Assembly (NCBI GenBank): GCA_016937315.1
Contig: JAFGWD010000073.1
Span: forward strand, 1 to 6,721
Reading direction: 5' to 3'
Source: Rhodospirillaceae bacterium
Lineage (GTDB): Bacteria; Pseudomonadota; Alphaproteobacteria; Rhodospirillales; Rhodospirillaceae
Length of the DNA stretch: 6,721 nt
A program made the position numbers and the translations under genes. The notes under the pieces are model-generated. The model had not been told where the DNA came from and made no database searches. It worked only from the letters and a program-made list of their open reading frames with translations. Below are positions 1 to 6,132 of the stretch, piece by piece (the first letter of the stretch is position 1; the number at the start of each line of letters is the position of its first letter).

Positions 1-1
1 G

Positions 2-475
2 ATGCCAGGTGAGCCCATCGCGACCATTGCCACGGGGACCTATTTGCTGCGGATTGAGGTGCCGGAGCGCCACGCTCGGTTTATTCGTGACGGCGATTTG
101 GTTCGTGTCGGCTCTCGTGGTTTGGCCCCGGATGCACAGCCCGGACACGCCCGCGAAGGTGTGGTGGTGAAGGTGTATCCCAAGCTGTCCAACGGGCGGG
201 TGGTCGCTGATGCTGCCGTTGATGGTTTGGGCGATTATTTTGTCGGAGAACGCGCCCTGGTCACGCTTAAAACCGGAACACGACAAGGGTTCGTGGTGCC
301 GGAAAAATATCTAACGACACGATTTGGCGTGACCTTTGCGCGGCTTGCCGATGGGACGTCCGTGGTTGTGCAGACCGGGCAACGTGGTGCGATGGGTATT
401 GAGGTTTTGAGCGGTTTGCGTGATGGCGATGTTCTGATGCCGCAACGTGTACCAGCAGAAGGGGAGCGGTCATGA
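2..475 (+). CDS. RND efflux periplasmic adaptor subunit (HlyD/MFP family), C-terminal part
   Basis: This is the C-terminal 157 residues of a membrane fusion protein, which links an inner-membrane RND pump to an outer-membrane channel in the periplasm. The frame is open to the left edge, so the ATG at base 2 is probably internal; a whole adaptor is usually about 350-400 residues. The fragment reads as beta-barrel and membrane-proximal domains: a strand-rich start (YLLRIEVPERHARFIRDGD), then a segment with the adaptor-like VGERALVTLKTGTRQGFVVPEKYL, then a closing GQRGAMGIEVLSGLRDGDVLM that matches the usual 'V..GL.DGD.V' ending of these proteins. The lipoyl and hairpin domains would lie upstream. 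Its stop overlaps the ATG of the RND gene by 4 bp, which indicates translational coupling and a shared operon. The family call is firm; the substrate cannot be read. Confidence 0.88.
   Translation: MPGEPIATIATGTYLLRIEVPERHARFIRDGDLVRVGSRGLAPDAQPGHAREGVVVKVYPKLSNGRVVADAAVDGLGDYFVGERALVTLKTGTRQGFVVPEKYLTTRFGVTFARLADGTSVVVQTGQRGAMGIEVLSGLRDGDVLMPQRVPAEGERS
457..466 (+). promoter_or_regulatory. Ribosome binding site of the RND gene, inside the adaptor gene
   Basis: AGAAGGGGAG ends 5 bases before the ATG at 472. It lies within the last codons of the adaptor, which fits coupled translation across the ATGA overlap and supports this start for the transporter. Confidence 0.6.
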
Positions 476-3400
476 ATTTGGGGCTTTCCGGTCATTTAAC
501 GCGGGTGTTTTTGCGGAGTCCGCTGACTCCGTTGTTGTTGCTTTCCGCACTTGCGGTTGGTGCCATTGCCTTGGCGCAGTTGCCACGAGAAGAGGAACCG
601 CAGATTTCCGTGCCGATGGTGGACATTATGGTTGCCGCCGACGGGTTGAGGGCGGTGGATGCCGTTGAGCTGGTGACCAAACCTCTGGAAAATATTGTCA
701 AAGGCATCGATGGTGTTGAACACGTCTATTCTCAGACGACGGACGACCAAACTATGGTCACAGCACGGTTCTTCGTGGGGACCGATCGCGATGCGGCGTT
801 GCTTCGCGTGCATGACACCATTCGTGCCCATTATGACGAAATTCCCATCGGCATTCCCGAACCCCTGATCGTTGGACGCAGCATCAATGATGTACCGGTG
901 GTGGTCCTGACTCTGACGCCGAAGCCGGGGAAAGAGGATCGTTGGACCGACAATGCGCTGCATGCCATTGCCGATGAGTTGCAGAGCGAACTGGTGAAGG
1001 TGAATGACGTCGGCCTGACGTTCATTGCGGGAGGGCACCCGGATCAGATTCGGATTGAGCCGGACCCGGAACGCCTGAGCCTTTATGGCGTGACCCTGAA
1101 TCAATTGGTCGAAAAAGTGAAAAACGCCAACCGTGCGTTTTCCTTAGGCCGTGTGCGCGATGCCGGTCATCAGCCCTCTGTGGTGGCCGGTCATACGCTG
1201 CAAGGCCCTGGCGATATTGGTAATTTGCTGATCACCAGCAGTGATGGTCGGCCCGTCTATGTTAAGGATGTGGCAACGATTATCGTTGGTGCCGCAACGG
1301 GGGACAGCCGCGTCTGGCAGTTGGAGGTCAATGACGGACATTTGAAACCCTTCCCGGCGGTCAGCATCGCCCTTGCCAAACGCAAGGGGGCTAATGCGGT
1401 GGACGTGGCGCACAACATTTTGACCCGTCTGGATACCCTGCGTGGGCGTTTGATCCCTGCCGATATCGACGTCAAGGTGACCCGCGATTATGGGGAAACG
1501 GCGTTGGAGAAATCCGACGAACTTTTGTTTCATTTGGCCTTGGCGACGGTCTCTATCGTCGTTCTGATCACGTTGGCGATTGGCTGGCGCGAGGGTGTGG
1601 TGGTGGCGGTGGTGATTCCCACCACGATCTTGCTGACGCTGTTTGCATCGCACTTGATGGGCTTCACCATCAATCGTGTCAGTTTGTTTGCCTTGATCTT
1701 TTCCATCGGTATTCTGGTGGATGATGCCATTGTGATTGTTGAAAACATTGCTCGCCATTGGGGCATGAAGGACGGCAAGAACATTGCGCAAAAGGCGATT
1801 GAGGCGGTGGCCGAGGTTGGCAACCCCACTATTGTCGCGACCTTGACCATTGTTGCCGCGTTGCTGCCGATGATGTTCGTGTCTGGCATGATGGGCCCGT
1901 ACATGAGCCCCATCCCGGTCAATGCCTCTGCCGCGATGATTTTTTCCTTCTTTGTTGCTGTCACCATCACGCCGTGGCTGTTGTTTCGTATCGCGGGGCG
2001 TAAAGCAGCGCGTGAAGGGGAAGGGCATCATGAGGATGAAGGACGCTTGGGCGCATTTTATCGCCGTTTCGCGGTGCCGTTGTTGTCAGGGCGGGCACGC
2101 TCTAAGCGCTTTCTGATTGGTGTCGGGCTGGCGACTGTGGCCGTGTGTGGTTTGTTCGCGACGAAAAGCGTTACCGTCAAATTGCTGCCCTTTGACAACA
2201 AGTCCGAGTTCCAGGTTCAGGTTGATTTGCCCGAAGGGGCGGCGTTGGAGGAAACCAGCCGGGTCTTGCGGGCGGCTGCGGATCGTTTGGCTGGCCTGCC
2301 GGAATTGGTGGACATTCAGGCTTATGTCGGTACGGCTGCGCCGTTTAACTTCAACGGTTTGGTCAGGCACTCGTATTTGCGCTCGTCTCCGGAGCTGGGG
2401 GAGTTGCAGGTCAATTTGCAGCCGAAGGGAGACCGCAGCCGCGCCAGCCATGATATCGCTCTGGATGCGCGTCGCCTCTTATCCGATTTGCCGGTTCCAG
2501 ATGGCACAGCGATTAAGGTGGTCGAGGTGCCGCCTGGTCCACCGGTGATGGCAACCCTGTTGGCTGAGATTTATGGGCCGACGGCAGAGGTGCGGCGTGC
2601 AGCGGCGGATCGGGTACGTCAAGCGTTTCGCGCGGTGCCGTTTGTTGTTGATATTGACGATTCCATGGGGCATCCGGCGCGGCGTTTACGCTTGGTCATT
2701 GATCAGGAGGCCCTGGAGTTTCATGGGGTCGAAGAAGAGGCGGTGTTCGATACCCTACGTGCTTTGTTTTCCGGCGTTTCGGTGGGGTATTCTCATCGTG
2801 GATATGGCACCAATCCCATCGAAATTGCGCTCCGTCAGCCGCCTGGGGACCTGAGTATTGGCGAACGCCTGTTGTCCACTCCGGTGCCGGGATCTAAGGG
2901 TGTGGTCGAATTGGGTGATGTGGTGCGGGTCGAGGAAGATATGACCTCTGCCACGGTTTACCGCCGTGATGGACGCTTTGCCGATATGGTGACGGCGGAA
3001 TTGGCGGGTGATTTTGAAGCGCCGATTTATGGTATGTTCGCGGTGGAGGAGGCCTTGAAAGCCCAGGAAAAGGCCAATCCTGCCTTGCCGCTCATGCATG
3101 TGGGGTATCACGGACAGCCTTTGGACGAGGGTGTTCTCACTCTGTTGTGGGATGGCGAGTGGGAAGTCACCTACGTTACCTTCCGCGACATGGGGGCGGC
3201 ATTTGTGGTCGCTCTGCTGGCGATTTATTTACTGGTCGTCGCGCAGTTCAAATCGTTTAAGGTGCCGTTGGTGATTCTGGTGCCGGTGCCGCTGACTTTG
3301 ATTGGCATTGTGATCGGGCATTGGATGTTTGGCGCACCATTTTCCGCCACCTCAATGATCGGTTTTATTGCGTTGGCGGGGATTATTGTGCGGAATTCCA

Positions 3401-3681
3401 TCTTGCTGGTGGACTTTATTCGTCACCTACAAGTGCAGCATCCAGACCATACCTTGCGTGATGTCTTGGTGGAGGCGGGGGCCATTCGCTTTAAGCCGAT
3501 CTTGCTGACCGCGTTAGCAGCGATGATCGGGGCGGCATTTATCCTTGCCGATCCGATTTTCCAGGGGCTGGCGATCAGTTTGGTCTTCGGATTGGCGAGT
3601 TCCACAGCGCTGACCTTGCTGGCCATTCCAGCCATCTATGTTTGGTTGCGTGATGACGGTAAGGGATTCAGCAGAAAGTAA
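472..3681 (+). CDS. RND efflux transporter permease (AcrB/AcrD/AcrF family)
   Basis: This is a complete 1069-residue inner-membrane proton-driven exporter, of normal length for the family. TM1 lies near residues 15-35, followed by a large periplasmic loop that opens with REEEPQISVPMV. TM2-TM6 lie near 351-509, TM7 near 545-564, then a second periplasmic loop, and TM8-TM12 near 907-1060. The repeated architecture is intact. TM4 carries the proton-relay pair D417-D418 in GILVDDAIVIVEN. TM10 carries GIIVRNSILLVDF, with R974 where AcrB has its relay lysine. The start ATG overlaps the adaptor stop, and a purine-rich AGAAGGGGAG at 457-466 serves as ribosome binding site. A terminator follows directly after the stop. 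The exported compound is unknown; the sequence resembles the large group of uncharacterised HAE-like pumps rather than AcrB itself or the CusA metal exporters. No frameshift or missing domain is seen. Confidence 0.95.
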   Translation: MNLGLSGHLTRVFLRSPLTPLLLLSALAVGAIALAQLPREEEPQISVPMVDIMVAADGLRAVDAVELVTKPLENIVKGIDGVEHVYSQTTDDQTMVTARFFVGTDRDAALLRVHDTIRAHYDEIPIGIPEPLIVGRSINDVPVVVLTLTPKPGKEDRWTDNALHAIADELQSELVKVNDVGLTFIAGGHPDQIRIEPDPERLSLYGVTLNQLVEKVKNANRAFSLGRVRDAGHQPSVVAGHTLQGPGDIGNLLITSSDGRPVYVKDVATIIVGAATGDSRVWQLEVNDGHLKPFPAVSIALAKRKGANAVDVAHNILTRLDTLRGRLIPADIDVKVTRDYGETALEKSDELLFHLALATVSIVVLITLAIGWREGVVVAVVIPTTILLTLFASHLMGFTINRVSLFALIFSIGILVDDAIVIVENIARHWGMKDGKNIAQKAIEAVAEVGNPTIVATLTIVAALLPMMFVSGMMGPYMSPIPVNASAAMIFSFFVAVTITPWLLFRIAGRKAAREGEGHHEDEGRLGAFYRRFAVPLLSGRARSKRFLIGVGLATVAVCGLFATKSVTVKLLPFDNKSEFQVQVDLPEGAALEETSRVLRAAADRLAGLPELVDIQAYVGTAAPFNFNGLVRHSYLRSSPELGELQVNLQPKGDRSRASHDIALDARRLLSDLPVPDGTAIKVVEVPPGPPVMATLLAEIYGPTAEVRRAAADRVRQAFRAVPFVVDIDDSMGHPARRLRLVIDQEALEFHGVEEEAVFDTLRALFSGVSVGYSHRGYGTNPIEIALRQPPGDLSIGERLLSTPVPGSKGVVELGDVVRVEEDMTSATVYRRDGRFADMVTAELAGDFEAPIYGMFAVEEALKAQEKANPALPLMHVGYHGQPLDEGVLTLLWDGEWEVTYVTFRDMGAAFVVALLAIYLLVVAQFKSFKVPLVILVPVPLTLIGIVIGHWMFGAPFSATSMIGFIALAGIIVRNSILLVDFIRHLQVQHPDHTLRDVLVEAGAIRFKPILLTALAAMIGAAFILADPIFQGLAISLVFGLASSTALTLLAIPAIYVWLRDDGKGFSRK

Positions 3682-3684
3682 AAG

Positions 3685-3720
3685 CAAGGCCGGAGCCTTG
3701 TCCCGGCCTTGTGTTTTCTT
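3685..3720 (+). terminator. Intrinsic terminator of the efflux operon
   Basis: A perfect 9-bp stem is formed by CAAGGCCGG (3685-3693) and CCGGCCTTG (3703-3711) around a 9-base loop, followed by the T-rich run TGTTTTCTT (3712-3720). It begins 3 bases after the RND stop codon and faces the same way. The stem is GC-rich and the tail is typical of Rho-independent termination. Confidence 0.9.
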
Positions 3721-3747
3721 TTGGTGAGAGGCATCCTGAGGGCCTTG

Positions 3748-3756
3748 AGAAGGGGG
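3748..3756 (+). promoter_or_regulatory. Ribosome binding site deciding the start of the first DUF805 gene
   Basis: AGAAGGGGG lies 5 bases upstream of the ATG at 3762. No comparable purine run precedes the longer GTG start at 3711, so the site favours the 131-residue protein over the 148-residue alternative. Confidence 0.65.
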
Positions 3757-3761
3757 ATGCC

Positions 3762-4157
3762 ATGAACATGATCACTGCGATTCAGACCTGTTTTTCCAAA
3801 TTCATCGCCTTTGGCGGTCGTGCCATGCGGTCAGAGTTTTGGTATTGGCAATTGTTTTGTTTTGTCGGGTCTGTGGTGGCGGTGATTTTCGATGTTGCAG
3901 CCTTTCCCGTGACCGGTGGGGTCTTTGGCGGGCTGTTTTCTCTGGTGGTCGTGGTGCCGTCCTGGGCGGTGGGTGCACGCCGTTTGCATGATATTGATAA
4001 GTCCGGTTGGTGGCAGTTGTTGTGGCTGATTCCACTGATCGGGCCGATCATCCTGATCGTCTGGTTTATTCGTCCGGGGGATCATGGCCCCAACGATTAT
4101 GGCCCCGATCCCTTTTATCCAGAACGTCTTGCCGATGCACCTTTTGTGGATGGTTAA
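3762..4157 (+). CDS. DUF805 family small membrane protein (first of two)
   Basis: This is a 131-residue inner-membrane protein of the DUF805 (YhaH/YiaW-like) family, whose biochemical role is not established. Family hallmarks are visible: a cytoplasmic start ending in FIAFGGRAMRSEFWYW (residues 14-29), the central RRLHDIDKSGWWQLL (73-87), and the C-terminal GPNDYGPDP (109-117). Hydrophobic segments lie near 29-50, 53-70 and 85-103. The frame opens further upstream with a GTG at 3711, but that codon sits inside the preceding terminator. The ATG at 3762 is preferred because AGAAGGGGG (3748-3756) precedes it by 5 bases and the family motif then starts at the usual distance. A paralogue follows about 150 bp downstream. 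Its promoter is unclear, since only about 40 bases separate the terminator from this start. Confidence 0.9.
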   Translation: MNMITAIQTCFSKFIAFGGRAMRSEFWYWQLFCFVGSVVAVIFDVAAFPVTGGVFGGLFSLVVVVPSWAVGARRLHDIDKSGWWQLLWLIPLIGPIILIVWFIRPGDHGPNDYGPDPFYPERLADAPFVDG

Positions 4158-4229
4158 CGGCGCTGTCCAGCCTGTCTGAAAAAGGCACGTGAAAAACCGG
4201 ATATTTTCCCTTAAAGATCGTCCTGCGTG

Positions 4230-4258
4230 TTGACCCGCCCCCGTGATGCGTGCAGAGT
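4230..4258 (+). promoter_or_regulatory. Possible sigma-70-type promoter of the second DUF805 gene
   Basis: TTGACC at 4230-4235 matches five of six positions of the -35 consensus. With a 17-base spacer it is followed by CAGAGT at 4253-4258, a weak -10 that keeps the conserved A2 and T6. Transcription would begin near 4265, giving a leader of about 45 bases. The call depends mainly on the -35 match; co-transcription with the first DUF805 gene is the alternative, since no clear terminator lies between them. Confidence 0.35.
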
Positions 4259-4263
4259 TGTGG

Positions 4264-4290
4264 TCGCATGACTTTCGATGCGAGTGTCAT
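4264..4290 (+). repeat. Overlapping inverted repeats in the leader of the second DUF805 gene
   Basis: TCGCAT (4264-4269) is the exact reverse complement of ATGCGA (4278-4283), with an 8-base loop. ATGAC (4268-4272) is the reverse complement of GTCAT (4286-4290). The two stems share bases 4268-4269 and interleave, so they exclude each other. They sit just upstream of the GGGGGAAGGG ribosome binding site. Either a small regulatory hairpin or a protein-binding site is possible; chance cannot be ruled out for stems this short. Confidence 0.3.
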
Positions 4291-4295
4291 CTTTC

Positions 4296-4305
4296 GGGGG
4301 AAGGG
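4296..4305 (+). promoter_or_regulatory. Ribosome binding site deciding the start of the second DUF805 gene
   Basis: GGGGGAAGGG ends 3 bases before the ATG at 4309. The frame also opens at a GTG at 4243, but that would add 22 residues unlike any DUF805 N terminus, and it overlaps the possible promoter. Confidence 0.6.
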
Positions 4306-4308
4306 AAA

Positions 4309-4788
4309 ATGGGTCTTTCTGAGGCGGTCAATACGTGTATTCGCAAGTTCATTACATTTAGTGGACGTGCGCCTCGATCAGAATTTTGGTATTGGTATTT
4401 ATTCTCGATTATTCTTTCGATGTTTGTGAATTTTGTTGTGAGGGTATTCTCAGGGTCTCCGGGCCTTTCAGTCTTTATGAGTTTCTTGGGGTTTGCTATC
4501 AGCGTAGCGATTATGGTGGTGAATGTTTCGGTGATGTCGCGTCGCTTGCATGACATCGGCAAGTCCGGTTGGTGGCAACTGTTGGGAGTAGGAACGGTAG
4601 CGGTTGGCGTGGGTGCCCTTTCTATAGGGGTTCCTACCCTTCTGTCGGTTATCGTGGCCTCTTCGGGCATTATCGTTACGTTTGTTTGGACTGTGAGGCG
4701 CGGAACCGCTGGCGACAACCGTTTCGGTCCAGATCCTTTGGCCCCAGAGGTAGATATGCCTGCCGATACGGCCTTCGCTGGAGAGTGA
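4309..4788 (+). CDS. DUF805 family small membrane protein (second, longer paralogue)
   Basis: This is a 159-residue membrane protein of the same family as its upstream neighbour; function unknown. The shared blocks are FITFSGRAPRSEFWYW (14-29), RRLHDIGKSGWWQLL (78-92) and the C-terminal DNRFGPDP (136-143). Between the WWQLL block and the C-terminal motif it carries about 20 more residues than the first paralogue, rich in G, V, A and S (93-127). This is long enough for one additional membrane-spanning segment, so about four are expected (near 29-46, 55-75, 90-108 and 109-127). The first half of the gene, about 4370-4450, is visibly more AT-rich than the surrounding genes, with many TTT, ATT and TAT codons. 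The start at 4309 is chosen for its ribosome binding site and for alignment with the paralogue. Tandem duplication followed by divergence, or separate acquisition, would both fit. Confidence 0.9.
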   Translation: MGLSEAVNTCIRKFITFSGRAPRSEFWYWYLFSIILSMFVNFVVRVFSGSPGLSVFMSFLGFAISVAIMVVNVSVMSRRLHDIGKSGWWQLLGVGTVAVGVGALSIGVPTLLSVIVASSGIIVTFVWTVRRGTAGDNRFGPDPLAPEVDMPADTAFAGE

Positions 4789-4871
4789 TCGTGGTGTGGC
4801 GGGGGTATCCCCGCGAAGAAATCCCGTTCGGTAGGGTGTTTTCCGAAGGAAAATAGACTGGATCAGTCGTC

Positions 4872-4901
4872 CAAGGGAGCCTGTGGCTCCCTTGTTCTTT
4901 T
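4872..4901 (+). terminator. Intrinsic terminator of the DUF805 genes
   Basis: A perfect 10-bp stem is formed by CAAGGGAGCC (4872-4881) and GGCTCCCTTG (4885-4894) with a 3-base loop TGT, followed by the T-rich TTCTTTT (4895-4901). The T-run is on the right, so it serves rightward transcription from the DUF805 genes. It lies about 83 bases after their stop and 10 bases from the end of the convergent hydrolase gene. On the minus strand no T-run follows the stem, so it is not a good terminator for that gene. Confidence 0.88.
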
Positions 4902-4911
4902 CCGCATACGG

Positions 4912-5751
4912 CTAGAATTTCAGCGTGTCGCCGGGGCCTGGGGCCTTGACGCGGTTGCCAAGGACCGTGCGGAGATACGTGATCGCCGATGATCCAGAAC
5001 AATGGCACGGTGCAACAAAGCCGACATTCCAGTCCAAGAGGACGCGGGCTGTCTCCCGCAAGCGGTTTTCCGATGCGGCGTTCAAGTGAAATCCGCCGAT
5101 CAGTCCAGCGACGCGGTGTTCCCCAGTAATTCGGCGGGCTTGATGCACGGTATTAACCACCCCGGAATGAGCGCAGCCGCAAATCACCACCAGCCCTTTT
5201 TCTGTCAACACCCAGATGGATTGATCGTCGGGGATGTCATCCGGGGTTTTGCCCTCCTTATCCAGGAAGAATGGCCCTCCGACATCCTCGAAGGTATTGG
5301 CACGCGGGACTTCGCCCGTGGTTCCGACATCTGCGACCAATTCAACCGGACCTCGGCTGGAACAAACGCGTTGTGGCGGCAGTGCGCGGATGGCGGCGGC
5401 TGCTGCTGCGGGGATGGAGATATCACGCGGGGCTTCGTTGGGGCGCAGGCTGTAGCGGGTGCGAAAGACCTCGGGATGATGGACCAGCATCAGGCTGTCA
5501 TTCTTCCCCAAGGCTTGGTCGAGGGCTCCGGTATGGTCATAGTGGCCGTGGCTTAAGACCAGGAAGTGGGCCTGTGCAATGTCGATATTCAAGCGTTCGG
5601 CGTTGGGGATGAGTGCTTTGCCTTGTCCGGTGTCAAACAGAATCGCGCCTTGTGGCGTGTCGAGCCAGAGGGCGAGCCCGTGTTCGGAAACGAAACCTTC
5701 GCGCTCGGCGTTTTCGACGATGAGAGTGGCGGAAAAGCGTGTCGCAGACAT
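4912..5751 (-). CDS. MBL-fold metallohydrolase, dihydropterin-phosphate-synthase-like group
   Basis: This is a 279-residue soluble metallo-beta-lactamase-fold protein with no signal peptide. The metal-binding set is complete: the FDTG strand with D40, the core motif H68-G-H70-Y-D72-H73, H195 in CGCAHSG, H222 in GGFHL, and H250 in PCHCSG. The pattern 'SHGHYDHTG ... CGCAHSGVVN ... GGFHL ... PCHCSG' is typical of the family annotated as 7,8-dihydropterin-6-methyl-4-(beta-D-ribofuranosyl)-aminobenzene-5'-phosphate synthase-like, named for an archaeal methanopterin enzyme. Most bacterial members have no proven substrate, so no reaction is assigned. The frame continues to 5991, but the extra 80 residues are antisense to the TPP riboswitch and low in family likeness. 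MSATRFSATLIVEN is the usual type of start, and AGGGAGA (complement of 5761-5767) lies 9 bases before it. It is divergent from thiC and convergent with the DUF805 genes. Confidence 0.88.
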   Translation of the reverse strand: MSATRFSATLIVENAEREGFVSEHGLALWLDTPQGAILFDTGQGKALIPNAERLNIDIAQAHFLVLSHGHYDHTGALDQALGKNDSLMLVHHPEVFRTRYSLRPNEAPRDISIPAAAAAAIRALPPQRVCSSRGPVELVADVGTTGEVPRANTFEDVGGPFFLDKEGKTPDDIPDDQSIWVLTEKGLVVICGCAHSGVVNTVHQARRITGEHRVAGLIGGFHLNAASENRLRETARVLLDWNVGFVAPCHCSGSSAITYLRTVLGNRVKAPGPGDTLKF

Positions 5752-5760
5752 GAGCAAAGG

Positions 5761-5767
5761 TCTCCCT
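5761..5767 (-). promoter_or_regulatory. Ribosome binding site deciding the start of the MBL hydrolase
   Basis: On the minus strand AGGGAGA precedes the ATG at 5751-5749 by 9 bases. It supports the 279-residue protein rather than longer starts in the same frame at 5802 or 5991. Confidence 0.55.
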
Positions 5768-5809
5768 GTTTCTTTTGACGTCTGGGTGCCGATTTCGAGC
5801 ATCCCACGC

Positions 5810-5815
5810 ATAGTA
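5810..5815 (-). promoter_or_regulatory. Possible -10 element for the MBL hydrolase gene
   Basis: The minus strand reads TACTAT here, four of six matches to the -10 consensus, including the strongly conserved first, second and last positions. No convincing -35 element is found 16-18 bases upstream, so this is a weak suggestion. The transcript would start about 50 bases before the chosen ATG, ruling out the 5991 start. Confidence 0.25.
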
Positions 5816-5875
5816 TGGCTTTTTGTATGCGGCACCTTGGGGACACGTAAGGAAAGCATGTGCGTACCGCTTCGT

Positions 5876-5890
5876 CCAGGGGTTTCCTGG
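5876..5890. repeat. Short inverted repeat upstream of the thiC promoter
   Basis: CCAGG (5876-5880) and CCTGG (5886-5890) form a 5-bp inverted repeat around GGTTT. It lies in the divergent intergenic region, about 20 bases upstream of the TTGACA element. A protein-binding site is possible but the arms are short. Confidence 0.2.
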
Positions 5891-5908
5891 TGATGAGTCG
5901 ATTTCGGT

Positions 5909-5937
5909 TTGACAGACGGGGCGGTCTGCTTCACCGT
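5909..5937 (+). promoter_or_regulatory. Likely promoter of thiC
   Basis: A perfect -35 hexamer TTGACA lies at 5909-5914. With the optimal 17-base spacer it is followed by CACCGT (5932-5937), a poor -10 that keeps A2 and T6. Transcription would start near 5944, only a few bases before the first stem of the TPP riboswitch at 5950, which is where a riboswitch promoter should put it. The spacer contains an inverted repeat, CAGAC (5913-5917) with GTCTG (5924-5928), overlapping the end of the -35 element. Confidence 0.55.
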
Positions 5938-5949
5938 CTCGGAGATAAA

Positions 5950-6045
5950 CCCAAGGGGGGCCTCGGTAGGAGGCTGAGATACCGCCAGCAATGCGACGCG
6001 GTGACCCTTTGAACCTGATCCGGGTCATACCGGCGAAGGGATGGG
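5950..6045 (+). ncRNA. TPP riboswitch (THI box) aptamer
   Basis: All conserved pieces of the thiamine pyrophosphate aptamer are present in order. P1 pairs CCCA (5950-5953) with TGGG (6042-6045). P2 pairs the G-run at about 5955-5957 with CCC (6005-6007). P3 pairs GCCTC (5960-5964) with GAGGC (5970-5974). The invariant CTGAGA is at 5974-5979. An extra stem in the variable segment pairs ACCGC (5981-5985) with GCGGT (5998-6002). The core TTGAACCTGATC is at 6009-6020. P5 pairs CCGG (6020-6023) with CCGG (6030-6033), and the conserved GCGAAGGGA follows at 6033-6041. TPP binding to this class represses thiamine biosynthesis genes, and thiC starts 88 bases downstream. The short hydrophilic ORFs crossing the element on both strands are not genes. 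Confidence 0.97.
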
Positions 6046-6125
6046 ATCGTGCGCCACCATTGATTTTGTCTGATGGGGTGTGCCCCTTGCCTCGCTCCCG
6101 GGTCTTTTCCATATTAGCGAGGAGA
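6032..6125 (+). promoter_or_regulatory. thiC: Expression platform of the TPP riboswitch: Shine-Dalgarno sequestering switch
   Basis: CCTCGCT (6090-6096) is the exact reverse complement of AGCGAGG (6116-6122), which overlaps the thiC ribosome binding site GAGGAGA (6119-6125). This 7-bp stem would hide the site. A competing pairing joins the 3' edge of the aptamer, GGC-G-AAGGG (6032-6040), to CCCTTGCC (6084-6091), giving 8 bp with one bulged G at 6035. The competing strand uses C6090 and C6091 of the sequestering stem and the P4/P5 bases of the aptamer. TPP-bound RNA should therefore free 6090-6096 to block translation, while TPP-free RNA should leave the site open. No stem followed by a T-run suited to termination is seen; GGGGTGTGCCCC (6075-6086) is a small hairpin without such a tail. 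The pairings are seen; the mechanism is inferred. Confidence 0.6.
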
Positions 6126-6132
6126 CCTGCCA

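Larger units (their letters stand above)
5752..5949. other. Divergent intergenic region between the MBL hydrolase and the thiC riboswitch
   Basis: This stretch has no supportable gene. It holds the ribosome binding site and possible -10 of the leftward hydrolase gene, a small inverted repeat at 5876-5890, and the rightward thiC promoter at 5909-5937. GCATA (5808-5812) and TATGC (5826-5830) form a further short inverted repeat overlapping the leftward -10. Beyond these I see nothing. Confidence 0.6.

Noticed and set aside
1144..2031. A long minus-strand open frame of 295 codons inside the RND gene
   Set aside because: It is the antisense shadow of the conserved RND coding frame; its translation is rich in H, R, Q and N without any domain pattern.
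4799..4814. Hairpin GCGGGG/CCCCGC after the second DUF805 gene as a terminator
   Set aside because: It has a 6-bp stem but no T-rich tail. The 10-bp stem at 4872-4894 with a T-run is the real terminator; this one may only stabilise the 3' end of the RNA.
5002..5556. A 184-codon plus-strand open frame opposite the hydrolase gene
   Set aside because: The opposite strand carries the full metal-binding motif set of the MBL family, so this frame is a shadow.
5752..5991. An 80-residue N-terminal extension of the MBL hydrolase frame
   Set aside because: It would run antisense through the thiC promoter and part of the TPP riboswitch, lacks likeness to the family N terminus, and a good ribosome binding site sits before the ATG at 5751.
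6075..6086. GGGGTGTGCCCC hairpin as a possible transcription terminator of the riboswitch
   Set aside because: The stem is only 4 bp and no T-run follows it. The ribosome-binding-site stem downstream explains control better.
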